64,000 nt of DNA from JANMDU01 sp043777675 (GCA_043777675.1 JAYWHR010000061.1:62001-126000), one strand, 5' to 3'. Shown: positions 34,423 to 43,083, counted from the first letter of the stretch. Numbers and translations: made by a program. The notes: generated by a model from the letters alone, not told the origin.

Positions 34423-36477
34423 ATGGACTATCCACAGATATTTGATGTCATCGTCGTTGGCGGTGGCCACGCCGGCACAGAGGCCGCGCTGGCCAGCGCG
34501 CGGATGGGTTGCACGACGCTGCTGCTTTCGCACAATATCGAAACGCTGGGGCAGATGAGCTGCAACCCGTCGATTGGCGGGATCGGCAAAGGGCATCTTG
34601 TGAAAGAAGTGGATGCTCTTGGCGGCGCGATGGCGCTGGCCACTGATGAGGGCGGCATTCAGTTTCGTATCTTGAACGGCTCGAAAGGCCCAGCGGTGAG
34701 GGCGACTCGCGCGCAAGCTGATCGCGTGCTCTACAAAGCTGCGATTCGGCGGATGCTGGAAAACCAGCCGAATTTGTGGCTTTTTCAACAAGCCGTGGAT
34801 GATTTGATGGTCGAAGATCATGCGACAGGTGCTCGCGTGGTCGGCGCTATCACGCAAGTGGGCATTCGCTTTCGTTCGCGCGCTGTGGTGCTGACCGCCG
34901 GCACTTTCTTGGATGGAAAGATTCATGTTGGCCTGAACAATTATGCTGCGGGCAGGGCGGGTGATCCGCCAGCCGTTTCTCTTTCAGCACGCTTGAAAGA
35001 GCTCAAGCTCCCGCAAGGCCGATTGAAAACCGGCACACCTGCCCGCATCGATGGGCGCAGTATTGATTACTCTCAATGCATTGAGCAGCCCGGCGATGGT
35101 ATGCCAGACGCCTCGGGAAACATCAGCAGCGCGATGCCCGTCTTCAGCTTCATGGGCAAAGCAGCGATGCATCCGCGCCAAGTGCCGTGCTGGATCACGC
35201 ACACCAACGAAAAAACGCACGACATCATCCGATCAGGCTTTGACCGCAGCCCCATGTTTACCGGCAAAATCGAAGGCGTGGGCCCGCGTTACTGCCCGAG
35301 CGTGGAGGATAAGGTGAACCGCTTTGCCGACAAAGACGCGCATCAAATCTTCTTAGAGCCCGAAGGCCTCACGACGCACGAAATCTATCCCAACGGCATC
35401 TCCACCAGCATGCCTTTCGATATTCAACTGGCCATGATCCGATCGATCAAAGGCTTGGAGAACGCCCACATCTTGCGCCCTGGCTACGCGATTGAATACG
35501 ACTATTTTGACCCGCGCGAGCTGCGCAGCAGCTTTGAGACGAAGGCAATTGATGGCCTCTTTTTTGCAGGCCAGATCAATGGCACGACCGGCTATGAAGA
35601 GGCTGCGGCGCAAGGCTTATTTGCCGGCATCAATGCAGCTTTGCAGGTGAGGGCGGCGGGATGTGGCGATGCAGCCAAATCTTCTGCTGGCAGCATCTCG
35701 TTTGACGCTGACCGTTGGCTGCCTGGCCGCTCTGAAGCTTATCTCGGTGTGTTGGTAGACGACTTGACGACGCAGGGCGTGACCGAGCCCTACCGCATGT
35801 TTACCAGCCGCGCCGAATACCGCCTGCAACTGCGCGAAGACAATGCGGATGCGCGACTCACGGAAGTGGGGCGCAAGCTGGGGCTGGTTGATGATGCGCG
35901 CTGGGAGGCCTTCAGCCGCAAACTCGAGGCTGTTTCACGTGAAACACAGCGCTTGAAATCTACTTGGGTGACGCCCGCAAAACTACCTTTGTCTGAGGCT
36001 GAGCGCGTGCTAGGCAAAGGGATCGAGCATGAATACAGCTTATTTGAGCTGCTGCGCCGTCCGGGAGTAGGGTACGAAGCGCTTGTTTCGCTCAAGCAGG
36101 GCGAGGAAAGTTTAGGCTCAGAGAGTGTTTCACGTGAAACATTGGGCGATTTGCGGGAATCGGTTTTAGAGCAAGTCGAGATTGCCGCCAAATACAGCGG
36201 CTACATTGATCGCCAGCTCGATGAGGTCAAGCGAGCCGCGCATTACGAAAACATGCGTCTGCCGGTCGGCTTGGATTACACCCAAGTGCGAAGCCTTTCT
36301 TTTGAAGCTCGCCATAAACTAGCCAAACACCAGCCCGAAACCCTTGGACAAGCCTCGCGCATCAGCGGCATCACACCGGCCAGCATCTCGCTCCTCCTGA
36401 TTTACTTGAAAAAAGCGAAGTTCAAGGGATTTGTTGCGAGCGCCAATGATGCGCAGTCGACGGCTCAAGCAGCCTGA
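34423..36477 (+). CDS. mnmG: tRNA uridine-5-carboxymethylaminomethyl modification enzyme MnmG
   Basis: 684 residues. MnmG (GidA) with MnmE makes 5-carboxymethylaminomethyl-U34 in tRNAs using FAD and methylenetetrahydrofolate. FAD motif VVGGGHAGTEAALASARMG; signatures MSCNPSIGGIGKGHLV, GTPARIDGRSIDY, YCPSVEDKV, FFAGQINGTTGYEEAAAQG, and a C-terminal helical domain with ENMRLPVGLDY. Two perfect 16-bp parS sites lie in the coding sequence near the 3' half, each translated as VSRET. The gene is slightly longer than most orthologues. The rsmG start follows the stop by 9 bp, the classic gidA-gidB pair. Confidence 0.96.
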   Translation: MDYPQIFDVIVVGGGHAGTEAALASARMGCTTLLLSHNIETLGQMSCNPSIGGIGKGHLVKEVDALGGAMALATDEGGIQFRILNGSKGPAVRATRAQADRVLYKAAIRRMLENQPNLWLFQQAVDDLMVEDHATGARVVGAITQVGIRFRSRAVVLTAGTFLDGKIHVGLNNYAAGRAGDPPAVSLSARLKELKLPQGRLKTGTPARIDGRSIDYSQCIEQPGDGMPDASGNISSAMPVFSFMGKAAMHPRQVPCWITHTNEKTHDIIRSGFDRSPMFTGKIEGVGPRYCPSVEDKVNRFADKDAHQIFLEPEGLTTHEIYPNGISTSMPFDIQLAMIRSIKGLENAHILRPGYAIEYDYFDPRELRSSFETKAIDGLFFAGQINGTTGYEEAAAQGLFAGINAALQVRAAGCGDAAKSSAGSISFDADRWLPGRSEAYLGVLVDDLTTQGVTEPYRMFTSRAEYRLQLREDNADARLTEVGRKLGLVDDARWEAFSRKLEAVSRETQRLKSTWVTPAKLPLSEAERVLGKGIEHEYSLFELLRRPGVGYEALVSLKQGEESLGSESVSRETLGDLRESVLEQVEIAAKYSGYIDRQLDEVKRAAHYENMRLPVGLDYTQVRSLSFEARHKLAKHQPETLGQASRISGITPASISLLLIYLKKAKFKGFVASANDAQSTAQAA
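35931..35946. other. parS centromere site 1
   Basis: TGTTTCACGTGAAACA, a perfect match to the bacterial parS palindrome bound by ParB. It is inside mnmG and encodes VSRET in frame. Confidence 0.93.
36126..36141. other. parS centromere site 2
   Basis: A second perfect TGTTTCACGTGAAACA inside mnmG, 195 bp after site 1, again translated as VSRET. Confidence 0.93.
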
Positions 36478-36486
36478 GCTCAGCCT

Positions 36487-37209
36487 ATGGCCACACATGT
36501 TTCACGTGAAACGCAGCCTCCAATTTCTGCCTTGAAGCTCGATTTCTCCGCCCAACTCGGCGCGCTCCATGCAGCGGCCACTGAGCTTGGCTTGCCGCTG
36601 AATACAGCTCAAGCGCATCGCTTGCTGGCCTACCGCGACATGATTGCCAAGTGGAACAAAGTCTACAACCTCACTTCTTTGCGTGATCCGATGCAGATGT
36701 TGTCGCACCACATCATAGATTCGCTGGCTGCTGCACCTCCATTGCAAAAATACCTCCAACTGGCGGGGCAGGGCACATGGCGCCTACTTGATGTGGGCTC
36801 TGGCGGAGGTTTGCCGGGTGTCGTTCTGGCCACTGTCATCGATGGCTTGGATGTGACATGTGTCGATACCGTTGGCAAAAAAGCTGCCTTTGTGCAGCAA
36901 GCAGCCAACGAATTGACGCTCAAGAATCTGCGCGGCGTACATGCGCGGGTCGAAGCTATGCAAGCTACGTCGTTTGACGTGATCACCAGCCGCGCTTTTG
37001 CCTCTCTGGCCGATTTCGTTCAGCTGACCCGGATGCACCTGAAGCCAGCCACGCAAAGTAGCGGCGTGTGGATGGCGCTTAAAGGCAAACGCCCGGATGA
37101 CGAAATAGCTGCCCTGCCAGCCGAGGTGGAAGTGTTTCACGTGGAACAGCTCCACGTACCGGGCTTGAATGCTGAGCGTTGCATAGTCTGGATGCGGCTG
37201 CGGGCCTGA
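36487..37209 (+). CDS. rsmG: 16S rRNA 7-methylguanosine (G527) methyltransferase RsmG
   Basis: 240 residues. RsmG methylates G527 of 16S rRNA with S-adenosylmethionine. Blocks: KWNKVYNLTSLRDP, HHIIDSLA, the SAM-binding LLDVGSGGGLPGVVLA, CVDTVGKKAAFVQQ, ITSRAFASL and MALKGKRPDDEI. A near-perfect parS site overlaps the first codons (VSRET again) and another lies near the 3' end. In most betaproteobacteria parA and parB follow; here a degenerate repeat and a lipocalin gene follow instead. Confidence 0.95.
   Translation: MATHVSRETQPPISALKLDFSAQLGALHAAATELGLPLNTAQAHRLLAYRDMIAKWNKVYNLTSLRDPMQMLSHHIIDSLAAAPPLQKYLQLAGQGTWRLLDVGSGGGLPGVVLATVIDGLDVTCVDTVGKKAAFVQQAANELTLKNLRGVHARVEAMQATSFDVITSRAFASLADFVQLTRMHLKPATQSSGVWMALKGKRPDDEIAALPAEVEVFHVEQLHVPGLNAERCIVWMRLRA
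36498..36513. other. parS-like site 3
   Basis: TGTTTCACGTGAAACG, 15 of 16 bases of parS, at codons 4-9 of rsmG. Confidence 0.85.
37133..37148. other. parS-like site 4
   Basis: TGTTTCACGTGGAACA, 15 of 16 bases of parS, near the 3' end of rsmG. Confidence 0.8.
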
Positions 37210-37212
37210 CCT

Positions 37213-37258
37213 TCCCTTTTGCGCCCCTTGCAAATCCCTCACATTCTCTACGTTCAAA
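37213..37258. repeat. decayed half copy of the GCAGAGGACGC palindrome
   Basis: TTTTGCGCCCCTTGCAAATC and the following CTCTACGTTCAAAAG align with the right arm of the 24917-25027 palindrome. It sits directly after rsmG, where parA would be expected. Confidence 0.5.
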
Positions 37259-37304
37259 AGCCCCAAGTTATTGTCATGCCGTGTTAGTAGGCTAAGCTGG
37301 CACC

Positions 37305-37877
37305 ATGAACATCAAGCGCCTGTTAGCCACTTTATTATGCGCAGCAGCCATTGTGGCTGCCGCGCAAAGCCCAGCCAGTCAACCCTTAGCGCCTGTGCAA
37401 AGCGTTGATCTTCAGCGTTACCAAGGCGTATGGCATCAAGTTGCGTTGTATCCCAATCAGTTTCAAAAATCCTGTGCCTCTAACACGCGCGCCGAATACA
37501 CCCCGCAGCCAGGCGGCACGATACAAGTGATCAACCAATGCCGCGGCACGGATGGAAAAGAAATCCGTGTAGTTGGTCAAGCACGTCCTGCTCACGATGC
37601 AAAGCTCATGGCCGGCCTGCTCACGCCACCACAATTGCAAGTTCGCTTCGCACCGGCTTGGCTATCTTGGCTGCCCATGGTGTGGGGCGATTATTGGGTG
37701 ATCCAGCTCCCAGCCGATTACCGCTACGCAGTAGTAGGCGAGCCCAAGCGAGAGTTTCTTTGGGTGCTCGCGCGCGAGACGCAATTAAGCGCCGCTGATT
37801 GGTCAGCGATAGAAACCCGCTTGAAAGAGCAGGGCTACGATCCGGCCAAGCTGATCCGAGAAAAGGTTCTGCCATAA
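37305..37877 (+). CDS. lipocalin-family protein (Blc-like)
   Basis: 190 residues. The signal peptide (MNIKRLLATLLCAAAIVAAAQ) is followed by a single lipocalin barrel: first-strand motif VDLQRYQGVWHQVALYPNQF (the GxW of lipocalins), DYWVIQLPADYRYAVVGEP (the TDY-like second motif) and LWVLARE (third motif). Bacterial lipocalins of this type are periplasmic or outer-membrane proteins that bind lysolipids or fatty acids under envelope stress. I see no lipobox Cys at the cleavage site, so it is probably soluble in the periplasm. It occupies the site just after rsmG. Confidence 0.88.
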   Translation: MNIKRLLATLLCAAAIVAAAQSPASQPLAPVQSVDLQRYQGVWHQVALYPNQFQKSCASNTRAEYTPQPGGTIQVINQCRGTDGKEIRVVGQARPAHDAKLMAGLLTPPQLQVRFAPAWLSWLPMVWGDYWVIQLPADYRYAVVGEPKREFLWVLARETQLSAADWSAIETRLKEQGYDPAKLIREKVLP

Positions 37878-37894
37878 GCGTTCATGAGCGTTGC

Positions 37895-37934
37895 TGTTGA
37901 ATCGATAGCGCTCTATGCTTATTTTGTGCCGGCT
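37895..37934 (+). repeat. dispersed repeat copy 7
   Basis: Head TGTTGAATCGATAGCGC followed by TCTATGCTTATTTTGTGCCGGC. The head has lost its left half. It is 18 bp after the lipocalin stop. Confidence 0.65.
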
Positions 37935-37939
37935 GGATG

Positions 37940-38063
37940 GTAATTTTGCATAGAAGCCGTGAGCTGCTTTTTCGCCCATCTTCGCACCAGCTCCCGTACC
38001 GATCACCGGTGCGATCACAGAGCCGATCGCACCGCCGATGGTGGCACCTCGGCTAGATTGCAC
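37940..38063 (-). pseudogene. glycine-zipper protein remnant
   Basis: The minus strand reads SSRGATIGGAIGSVIAPVIG then TGAGAKMGEKAAHGFYAK, a Gly-zipper membrane segment like those of small envelope proteins. No proper N-terminal signal sequence precedes it, and downstream the frame runs through the dispersed repeat into antisense lipocalin sequence. Best read as a fragment. Confidence 0.45.
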
Positions 38064-38128
38064 TTAAGGGGCAGCAGTCGTGCCGCTGGTCATCAGAGTG
38101 CCAGCCGCCCATTGCAAGCTCAGTTGCA

Positions 38129-38257
38129 TTTAATCACGCACCGCCCGACACCCAGGAAGCCGCCAAAGACAGCATCGCTGGCCGCTTGAAATGGCTCGAT
38201 GGCGAGCTCGCCGGCAGGCAATATCTCACGGGCGACCAATTCACCGTGGCCGAGGGC
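38129..38257 (+). pseudogene. glutathione S-transferase fragment
   Basis: The plus strand encodes NHAPPDTQEAAKDSIAGRLK then WLDGELAGRQYLTGDQFTVAE, unmistakably the middle of a GST C-terminal domain. The thioredoxin-like N-terminal domain and the end are missing. It abuts the 3' end of the LysR gene on the other strand. The parent gene was cut on both sides. Confidence 0.7.
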
Positions 38258-38261
38258 TTGA

Positions 38262-39227
38262 TCAAGTCAAGCTTGCCAATTGGCCAGCGCCTCGTGCCGT
38301 CTCTAGCCGCATCAAAGGATGTAAGAGCATCAGCTTTTGGCTGTAGCGATCAAGCGTGCTGTGAAGCACTTCGATCAAGGCTTTTGCAGGGGCTGTGAGG
38401 ATGCGTGTGCGCTGCGTCATCAAAAACACCTCCCGCTCCATCCTTGGGCTCAAAGGCACAAATTGCATCCCCTGAGCCAACGCATGGGATGCGCCCAGTG
38501 CAGACATCACGCCAACACCCACACCTTCGCGCACCAAGGCCAACTGCATGGCCAAGCTGCTCACCTCGATGCCGCCCTGCATCTGCCCCACCAATTCCGA
38601 ACCTCGACTATGCAAAACATGCATGATGCTGGTATCTTGCGGCTCGCGCAGCAGCGGCAAATTAGCTATAGCAGCAGCATTGATCGGTTCGGTCAACTCA
38701 AAATAATCTGGGTGAGCCAACAGGCCGATGGCAGCGCTGGCCAATCGCACGCAAGATAACGCAGCGGTATCTCCCATCGGTGAACCGATCCCCACATCGG
38801 CTTCCGCCCGCAGCACGCGTGCGGTAATGCCTGCGCTGTTGTCATCGAGCAAACGCACTTGCACATCAGGGTGCATCTGGCGGAGCTGCTGAAGGACTGC
38901 TGGCATCAATACTGAGCCAAAAGCTGTGCCCAGCGCCACCGTCACTAAACCACGAACCCCCGACGCTTGCTCAAACAGAGCTTGCGTGATGTGTTCCATG
39001 TCGCCCAGCAAGCGCTGCGCCATCGGCAAAAAACGCTTACCCTCTTCGCTCAGTGCAAGCTGCCGCGTGGTTCGGTTAAACAGCAACACACCCAGTTGGG
39101 ATTCCAAGTCTTGGATTGAGCGCGTGAGCGCAGGCTGGCTGATGTGCAACAACTCGCTGGCACGAGAAAAATGCCGCTCCTGAGCCAACACGGTGAACAT
39201 GCGCAGTTGCCGCTGATTCATATTCAT
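38262..39227 (-). CDS. LysR-family transcriptional regulator
   Basis: 321 residues from ATG 39227 (MNMNQRQLRMF), with a second ATG at 39221. The N-terminal winged helix-turn-helix is classic: FTVLAQERHFSRASELLHIS, QPALTRSIQDLESQLGVLLFNR, then the effector domain with GLVTVALGTAFGSVLMP. The divergent hydrolase gene and a symmetric AT-rich site between them fit the usual LysR arrangement, so the hydrolase is the likely target. The last residues after about 305 run into a region of gene remnants, so the C-terminus may be altered. The inducer is unknown. Confidence 0.9.
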   Translation of the reverse strand: MNMNQRQLRMFTVLAQERHFSRASELLHISQPALTRSIQDLESQLGVLLFNRTTRQLALSEEGKRFLPMAQRLLGDMEHITQALFEQASGVRGLVTVALGTAFGSVLMPAVLQQLRQMHPDVQVRLLDDNSAGITARVLRAEADVGIGSPMGDTAALSCVRLASAAIGLLAHPDYFELTEPINAAAIANLPLLREPQDTSIMHVLHSRGSELVGQMQGGIEVSSLAMQLALVREGVGVGVMSALGASHALAQGMQFVPLSPRMEREVFLMTQRTRILTAPAKALIEVLHSTLDRYSQKLMLLHPLMRLETARGAGQLASLT

Positions 39228-39241
39228 AACCAACGATTATA

Positions 39242-39262
39242 AATGCATCATATTTATGCATT
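39242..39262. promoter_or_regulatory. candidate LysR-type operator
   Basis: AATGCAT, 7-bp spacer, ATGCATT: a perfect 7-bp inverted repeat midway between the divergent LysR and hydrolase genes, the usual place for LysR autoregulation and target control. Confidence 0.45.
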
Positions 39263-39315
39263 GGACGATACTTCAAAGATTTTCTACAGTGCAGGCATCA
39301 TTTTTGGAGATTCTC

Positions 39316-40194
39316 ATGCAGACACTATCGCCTCGTTTTGCGCATATCGCCCTTGCCCTCTCAGTTGCTTTGGCGGCGTGTAGCCACAATCCACCTGCTG
39401 TTACGGCATCTGTGATCCCTGCCATTCCTAAAGGCGAAGTCAGTGGCAAGGCCACAGTACACACACCCGCATCGGCCAAAGCCGTGATGGATCAAGCTGC
39501 CGTCGTTTTGCCTACGGCTGTCACTGGCGGCGCAATATTCACGGGCTTGCTCAAAGACGCACCAGCGACCACCCGAGGCAAAGTGCCGACGGTGGTCTTC
39601 TTGCACGGCTCATCAGGTCTCTCGCTCAAAGCGATTGGTGAGTGGCAGCAATGGTTGGCTGCACAAGGCATTGCCAGCATCGCGCCGGATTCGTTTGCGC
39701 TGCCCGACCGCCTCACTTACAAATCGCCGGTGGACAAAAGCATTTACGAGCAAATTCATGCGCTGCGCGCCTCCGAAATCAAATTGGCTGCCGATGCAGT
39801 CAAGAGCATCCCCTGGCTCGATGTGGCACGCCTCGTGCTCGCCGGCACAAGCGAAGGCGCAACCTCCGTCGCCCGCTACAGCGGCAATGAATTTGCAGGC
39901 CGAATCCTCTATTCATGGAGTTGCGAAAACAATTATTTTGTCAATGAGCATCGCAGCGCCCTGCCTCAAGATCGCCCCGTACTCAACGTCATGAGCTCAA
40001 CCGATGTGTTTTTCTCACCTGCCAATTCATGGTTGGGCCATCCTGCGGCGCAAGGGCATTGTGCGCAAGCGCTCAAAGACAACAAACAAGCAACCATTGT
40101 GTTGATCCCGGGCGCACCGCACACGCTGATTAACTTACCGCAAGCCAGGCAAGCCACGGCAACATTTTTCCGTGAACTTACAGCGCGCCCCTGA
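39316..40194 (+). CDS. lipoprotein alpha/beta hydrolase (dienelactone-hydrolase-like)
   Basis: 292 residues from ATG 39316, which has GGAG 6 nt upstream. Lipoprotein signal with lipobox ALAAC (Cys about 22). Hydrolase marks: FLHGSSGLS (oxyanion region), nucleophile elbow GTSEGAT, a late acidic residue after LNVMSSTDVFFS and the catalytic His in GAPHTL. The product is probably anchored in the outer membrane facing the periplasm. The substrate is not evident. The divergent LysR gene probably controls it. The longer frame from 39256 starts inside the regulatory region and is rejected. Confidence 0.82.
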   Translation: MQTLSPRFAHIALALSVALAACSHNPPAVTASVIPAIPKGEVSGKATVHTPASAKAVMDQAAVVLPTAVTGGAIFTGLLKDAPATTRGKVPTVVFLHGSSGLSLKAIGEWQQWLAAQGIASIAPDSFALPDRLTYKSPVDKSIYEQIHALRASEIKLAADAVKSIPWLDVARLVLAGTSEGATSVARYSGNEFAGRILYSWSCENNYFVNEHRSALPQDRPVLNVMSSTDVFFSPANSWLGHPAAQGHCAQALKDNKQATIVLIPGAPHTLINLPQARQATATFFRELTARP

Positions 40195-40237
40195 GCGTCG
40201 TCAACCGCCCTTCAGCACCGTTCATCTAACTTAAGGC

Positions 40238-43057
40238 TTAGAGATTCGGTGCGAGCAATCTCTGCAGTTGCTCTTCCGTCTCGCCACGCCGTGCAGCTAA
40301 ATCCTTAAGCTGATCCCCGCCGATTTTGCCGACGCTGAAGTATTGCGCCTCCGGGTGGCTGAGCATGAAGCCGCTGACGCTGGCTGCCGGGGTCATGGCT
40401 AGGCTTTCCGTTAGAGCCATGCCGATGTCTTCGCATTGTAGGGCGCGAAACATGTCTGCCTTGGGGCTGTGATCAGGGCAAGCCGGGTAGCCGGGAGCAG
40501 GGCGGATGCCCTGGTATTTTTCTTTGATCATCTCCTCGTTGCTGAGCGCCTCGCCGTTCGCATAGCCCCACAAGTCAGTGCGCACGCGGTGGTGCAGCAT
40601 TTCGGCGAAGGCTTCGGCCAAGCGGTCGGCCAAGGCTTTGAGCATGATGGAACTGTAGTCATCAAGGTCGTCCGTGAAGAACTTTTCTTTTTTCTCCACG
40701 CCTATACCAGCTGTGACGGCAAAGATGCCGATGTAATCATTTTTTGCGGTGTTTTTTGGGTCTTTTAGGCGAGTAGCCGGCATAGAATCTGCGTTAAGTG
40801 CTATTGATTTAGGAGTGTTCTCGCCGATCGTGCGCGGTGCAATGAAATCACTCAAGCAGCGACTTGGCCGCAATACACCATCGATCATTTGCTTCTCAGT
40901 CTGCTGACGCAGGCCATGCCACGTCATGAGCTTGGTGGTGCGCGATTCGTCAGCATAGATTTCAATATCGTCGCCCACACTATTGGCTGGATAGAGGCCA
41001 AGCACGCCATTGGCCGTGAGCCAGCGCCCTTCGATCAAGCGCTGGAGCATGCGCCTGCCATCGGCATACACGCGCACGGCCTCTGTGCCCACCACGTCGT
41101 CTTTCAAGATTTGCGGGAAGGGCCCAGCCAAATCCCAAGTTTGGAAAAACGGGCCCCAGTCGATATATTTGGCGAGCTCGGTTAAATCAAAATTCTTAAA
41201 CAAGCGGCGGCCAATGAATTTCGGTACGGGCGGTGTGTAAGCCGCCCAATCGAGTGGCGTTTTGTTGGCTCGCGCCTTTGCCAGTGGCCACATCGGCGTA
41301 ACCTTCTTGTTCGCATGCAGCTCGCGCACTTTGGCGTAGTCAGCATTGAGCTCATCGATGTATTTGGCCGCCTGATCCGACAACAAGCTCTGCGCCACGC
41401 CCACGCTGCGCGAGGCATCGGGCACATAGACCACTGGGCCTTCGTAATGCGGCGCGATTTTCACGGCGGTGTGAACCCGCGAGCAGGTTGCCCCGCCAAT
41501 CAGCAACGGAATTTTCTTGATGCGGAAATGATCATCCTTCTGCATCTCTGCTGCCACATACTGCATCTCTTCAAGACTAGGCGTGATCAGCCCCGAGAGC
41601 CCCACGATATCTGCGCCTTCTACCTTGGCGCGCGCCAAAATCTCATGGCAAGGCACCATCACGCCCATGTTCACCACATCAAAATTATTGCATTGCAACA
41701 CCACCGTGACGATGTTTTTGCCAATGTCATGCACATCGCCTTTCACCGTGGCGATGATGATCTTGCCTTTGGTGCGCACATCTTGCCCAGCGGCCTCCAT
41801 CTGCAGCTTCTCCGCTTCGATGTGGGGCAGCAAATGCGCCACCGCCTGCTTCATCACACGGGCCGATTTCACCACCTGCGGCAAAAACATCTTGCCCTGC
41901 CCAAACAAATCGCCCACCACATTCATGCCATCCATCAGCGGCCCTTCAATCACATGCAGCGGCCTGCCGCCCGTGGCTTTGATCGCTTGATAGCTTTCTT
42001 CTGTGTCAGCCACGATGAAATCCGTGATCCCATGAATCAGCGCATGCGCCAAGCGGCCGTTCACATCTTTTTCGCGCCACACGAGGCGCGCAGAATCATC
42101 CTTCGCTGCGCCTTTCAAGCCTTCAGCCGCAGCAACAAGCTTTTCTCCAGCCTCGGGATCGCGGTTCAACACCACGTCTTCAACGAGGGAACGCATCGCC
42201 GGCTCAATCTGCTCATAAACACCCAGCTGCCCGGCATTCACAATCCCCATATCCATCCCAGCTTGAATCGCGTGATACAAAAATACGGTGTGAATCGCCT
42301 CGCGCACATGATCATTGCCGCGAAATGAAAAGCTCACATTGCTCACACCGCCGGAGACCTTCGCGCCCGGCAGATTCGCCTTGATCCAGCGCGTGGCTTC
42401 GATGAAATCCACCGCGTAATTGTTGTGCTCTTCAATGCCGGTAGCAATCGCAAAAATATTCGGATCAAAAATAATGTCTTCAGGTGGAAAGCCCACTTCA
42501 TCCACCAACACGCGATAGGCCTTAGAACAAATCTCAATCTTGCGGGCATAGGTGTCAGCCTGGCCTTTCTCGTCAAATGCCATCACCACAGCCGCTGCCC
42601 CATAACGGCGCAGCAAATTCGCTTGATGCTTGAAAACCTCAATGCCTTCTTTCATCGAGATCGAATTCACAATGCCCTTGCCCTGAATGCAACGCAGCCC
42701 CGCCTCGATCACGCTCCATTTGGAAGAATCAATCATGATCGGCACGCGAGCAATATCCGGCTCGCTGGCGATCAGCTTCAAGAATTTCACCATGGCAGCT
42801 TCGCTATCCAGCATGGCTTCGTCCATGTTGATATCGATGATTTGCGCGCCGTTTTCCACCTGCTGGCGAGCCACGGCCAGCGCCTGCTCATATTCGCCAT
42901 TCAAAATCATGCGGGCGAAAGCTTTGGAGCCGGTCACATTGGTGCGCTCGCCCACGTTCACAAATAATGTACCTTCACCGATCTTTACAGGCTCTAAGCC
43001 AGAAAGCAGCATCGGCGGTACTTGGGGAAACGTTGCGTTAAGTGTGGAATCAGACAC
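40238..43057 (-). CDS. metH: methionine synthase, folate/cobalamin/reactivation half (split MetH)
   Basis: About 939 residues from a GTG at 43057 with AGGTGAG just upstream. The frame open to 43135 is riboswitch leader. Order: pterin-binding domain (FVNVGERTNVTGSKAF onward), cobalamin cap, B12-binding domain with the lower-ligand motif DVHDIGKNIV, SAM-binding activation domain with RPAPGYPACPDHS. With the homocysteine half at 2801-3898 it makes methionine. Between DFIAP and DYIGIFAV, where E. coli MetH has about six residues, there are about 32, including SIALNADSMPATR from an inserted dispersed repeat, in frame. This is a linker before the reactivation domain, so function may be kept. Confidence 0.94.
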   Translation of the reverse strand: MSDSTLNATFPQVPPMLLSGLEPVKIGEGTLFVNVGERTNVTGSKAFARMILNGEYEQALAVARQQVENGAQIIDINMDEAMLDSEAAMVKFLKLIASEPDIARVPIMIDSSKWSVIEAGLRCIQGKGIVNSISMKEGIEVFKHQANLLRRYGAAAVVMAFDEKGQADTYARKIEICSKAYRVLVDEVGFPPEDIIFDPNIFAIATGIEEHNNYAVDFIEATRWIKANLPGAKVSGGVSNVSFSFRGNDHVREAIHTVFLYHAIQAGMDMGIVNAGQLGVYEQIEPAMRSLVEDVVLNRDPEAGEKLVAAAEGLKGAAKDDSARLVWREKDVNGRLAHALIHGITDFIVADTEESYQAIKATGGRPLHVIEGPLMDGMNVVGDLFGQGKMFLPQVVKSARVMKQAVAHLLPHIEAEKLQMEAAGQDVRTKGKIIIATVKGDVHDIGKNIVTVVLQCNNFDVVNMGVMVPCHEILARAKVEGADIVGLSGLITPSLEEMQYVAAEMQKDDHFRIKKIPLLIGGATCSRVHTAVKIAPHYEGPVVYVPDASRSVGVAQSLLSDQAAKYIDELNADYAKVRELHANKKVTPMWPLAKARANKTPLDWAAYTPPVPKFIGRRLFKNFDLTELAKYIDWGPFFQTWDLAGPFPQILKDDVVGTEAVRVYADGRRMLQRLIEGRWLTANGVLGLYPANSVGDDIEIYADESRTTKLMTWHGLRQQTEKQMIDGVLRPSRCLSDFIAPRTIGENTPKSIALNADSMPATRLKDPKNTAKNDYIGIFAVTAGIGVEKKEKFFTDDLDDYSSIMLKALADRLAEAFAEMLHHRVRTDLWGYANGEALSNEEMIKEKYQGIRPAPGYPACPDHSPKADMFRALQCEDIGMALTESLAMTPAASVSGFMLSHPEAQYFSVGKIGGDQLKDLAARRGETEEQLQRLLAPNL
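40749..40816 (-). repeat. dispersed repeat copy 8 (inside metH)
   Basis: Tail TTTTTTGGGTCTTTTAGGCG, foot TAGCCGGCATAGAATCTGCG, head GCTATTGATTTAG. Translated on the minus strand as PKSIALNADSMPATR within the MetH activation domain. Confidence 0.88.
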
Positions 43058-43083
43058 GGAACTCACCTGAAGAAAAATATTCA

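Noticed and set aside
41315..42328. 337-codon plus-strand open frame inside metH
   Set aside because: His/Arg/Gln-rich antisense of a conserved gene with no recognisable domain.
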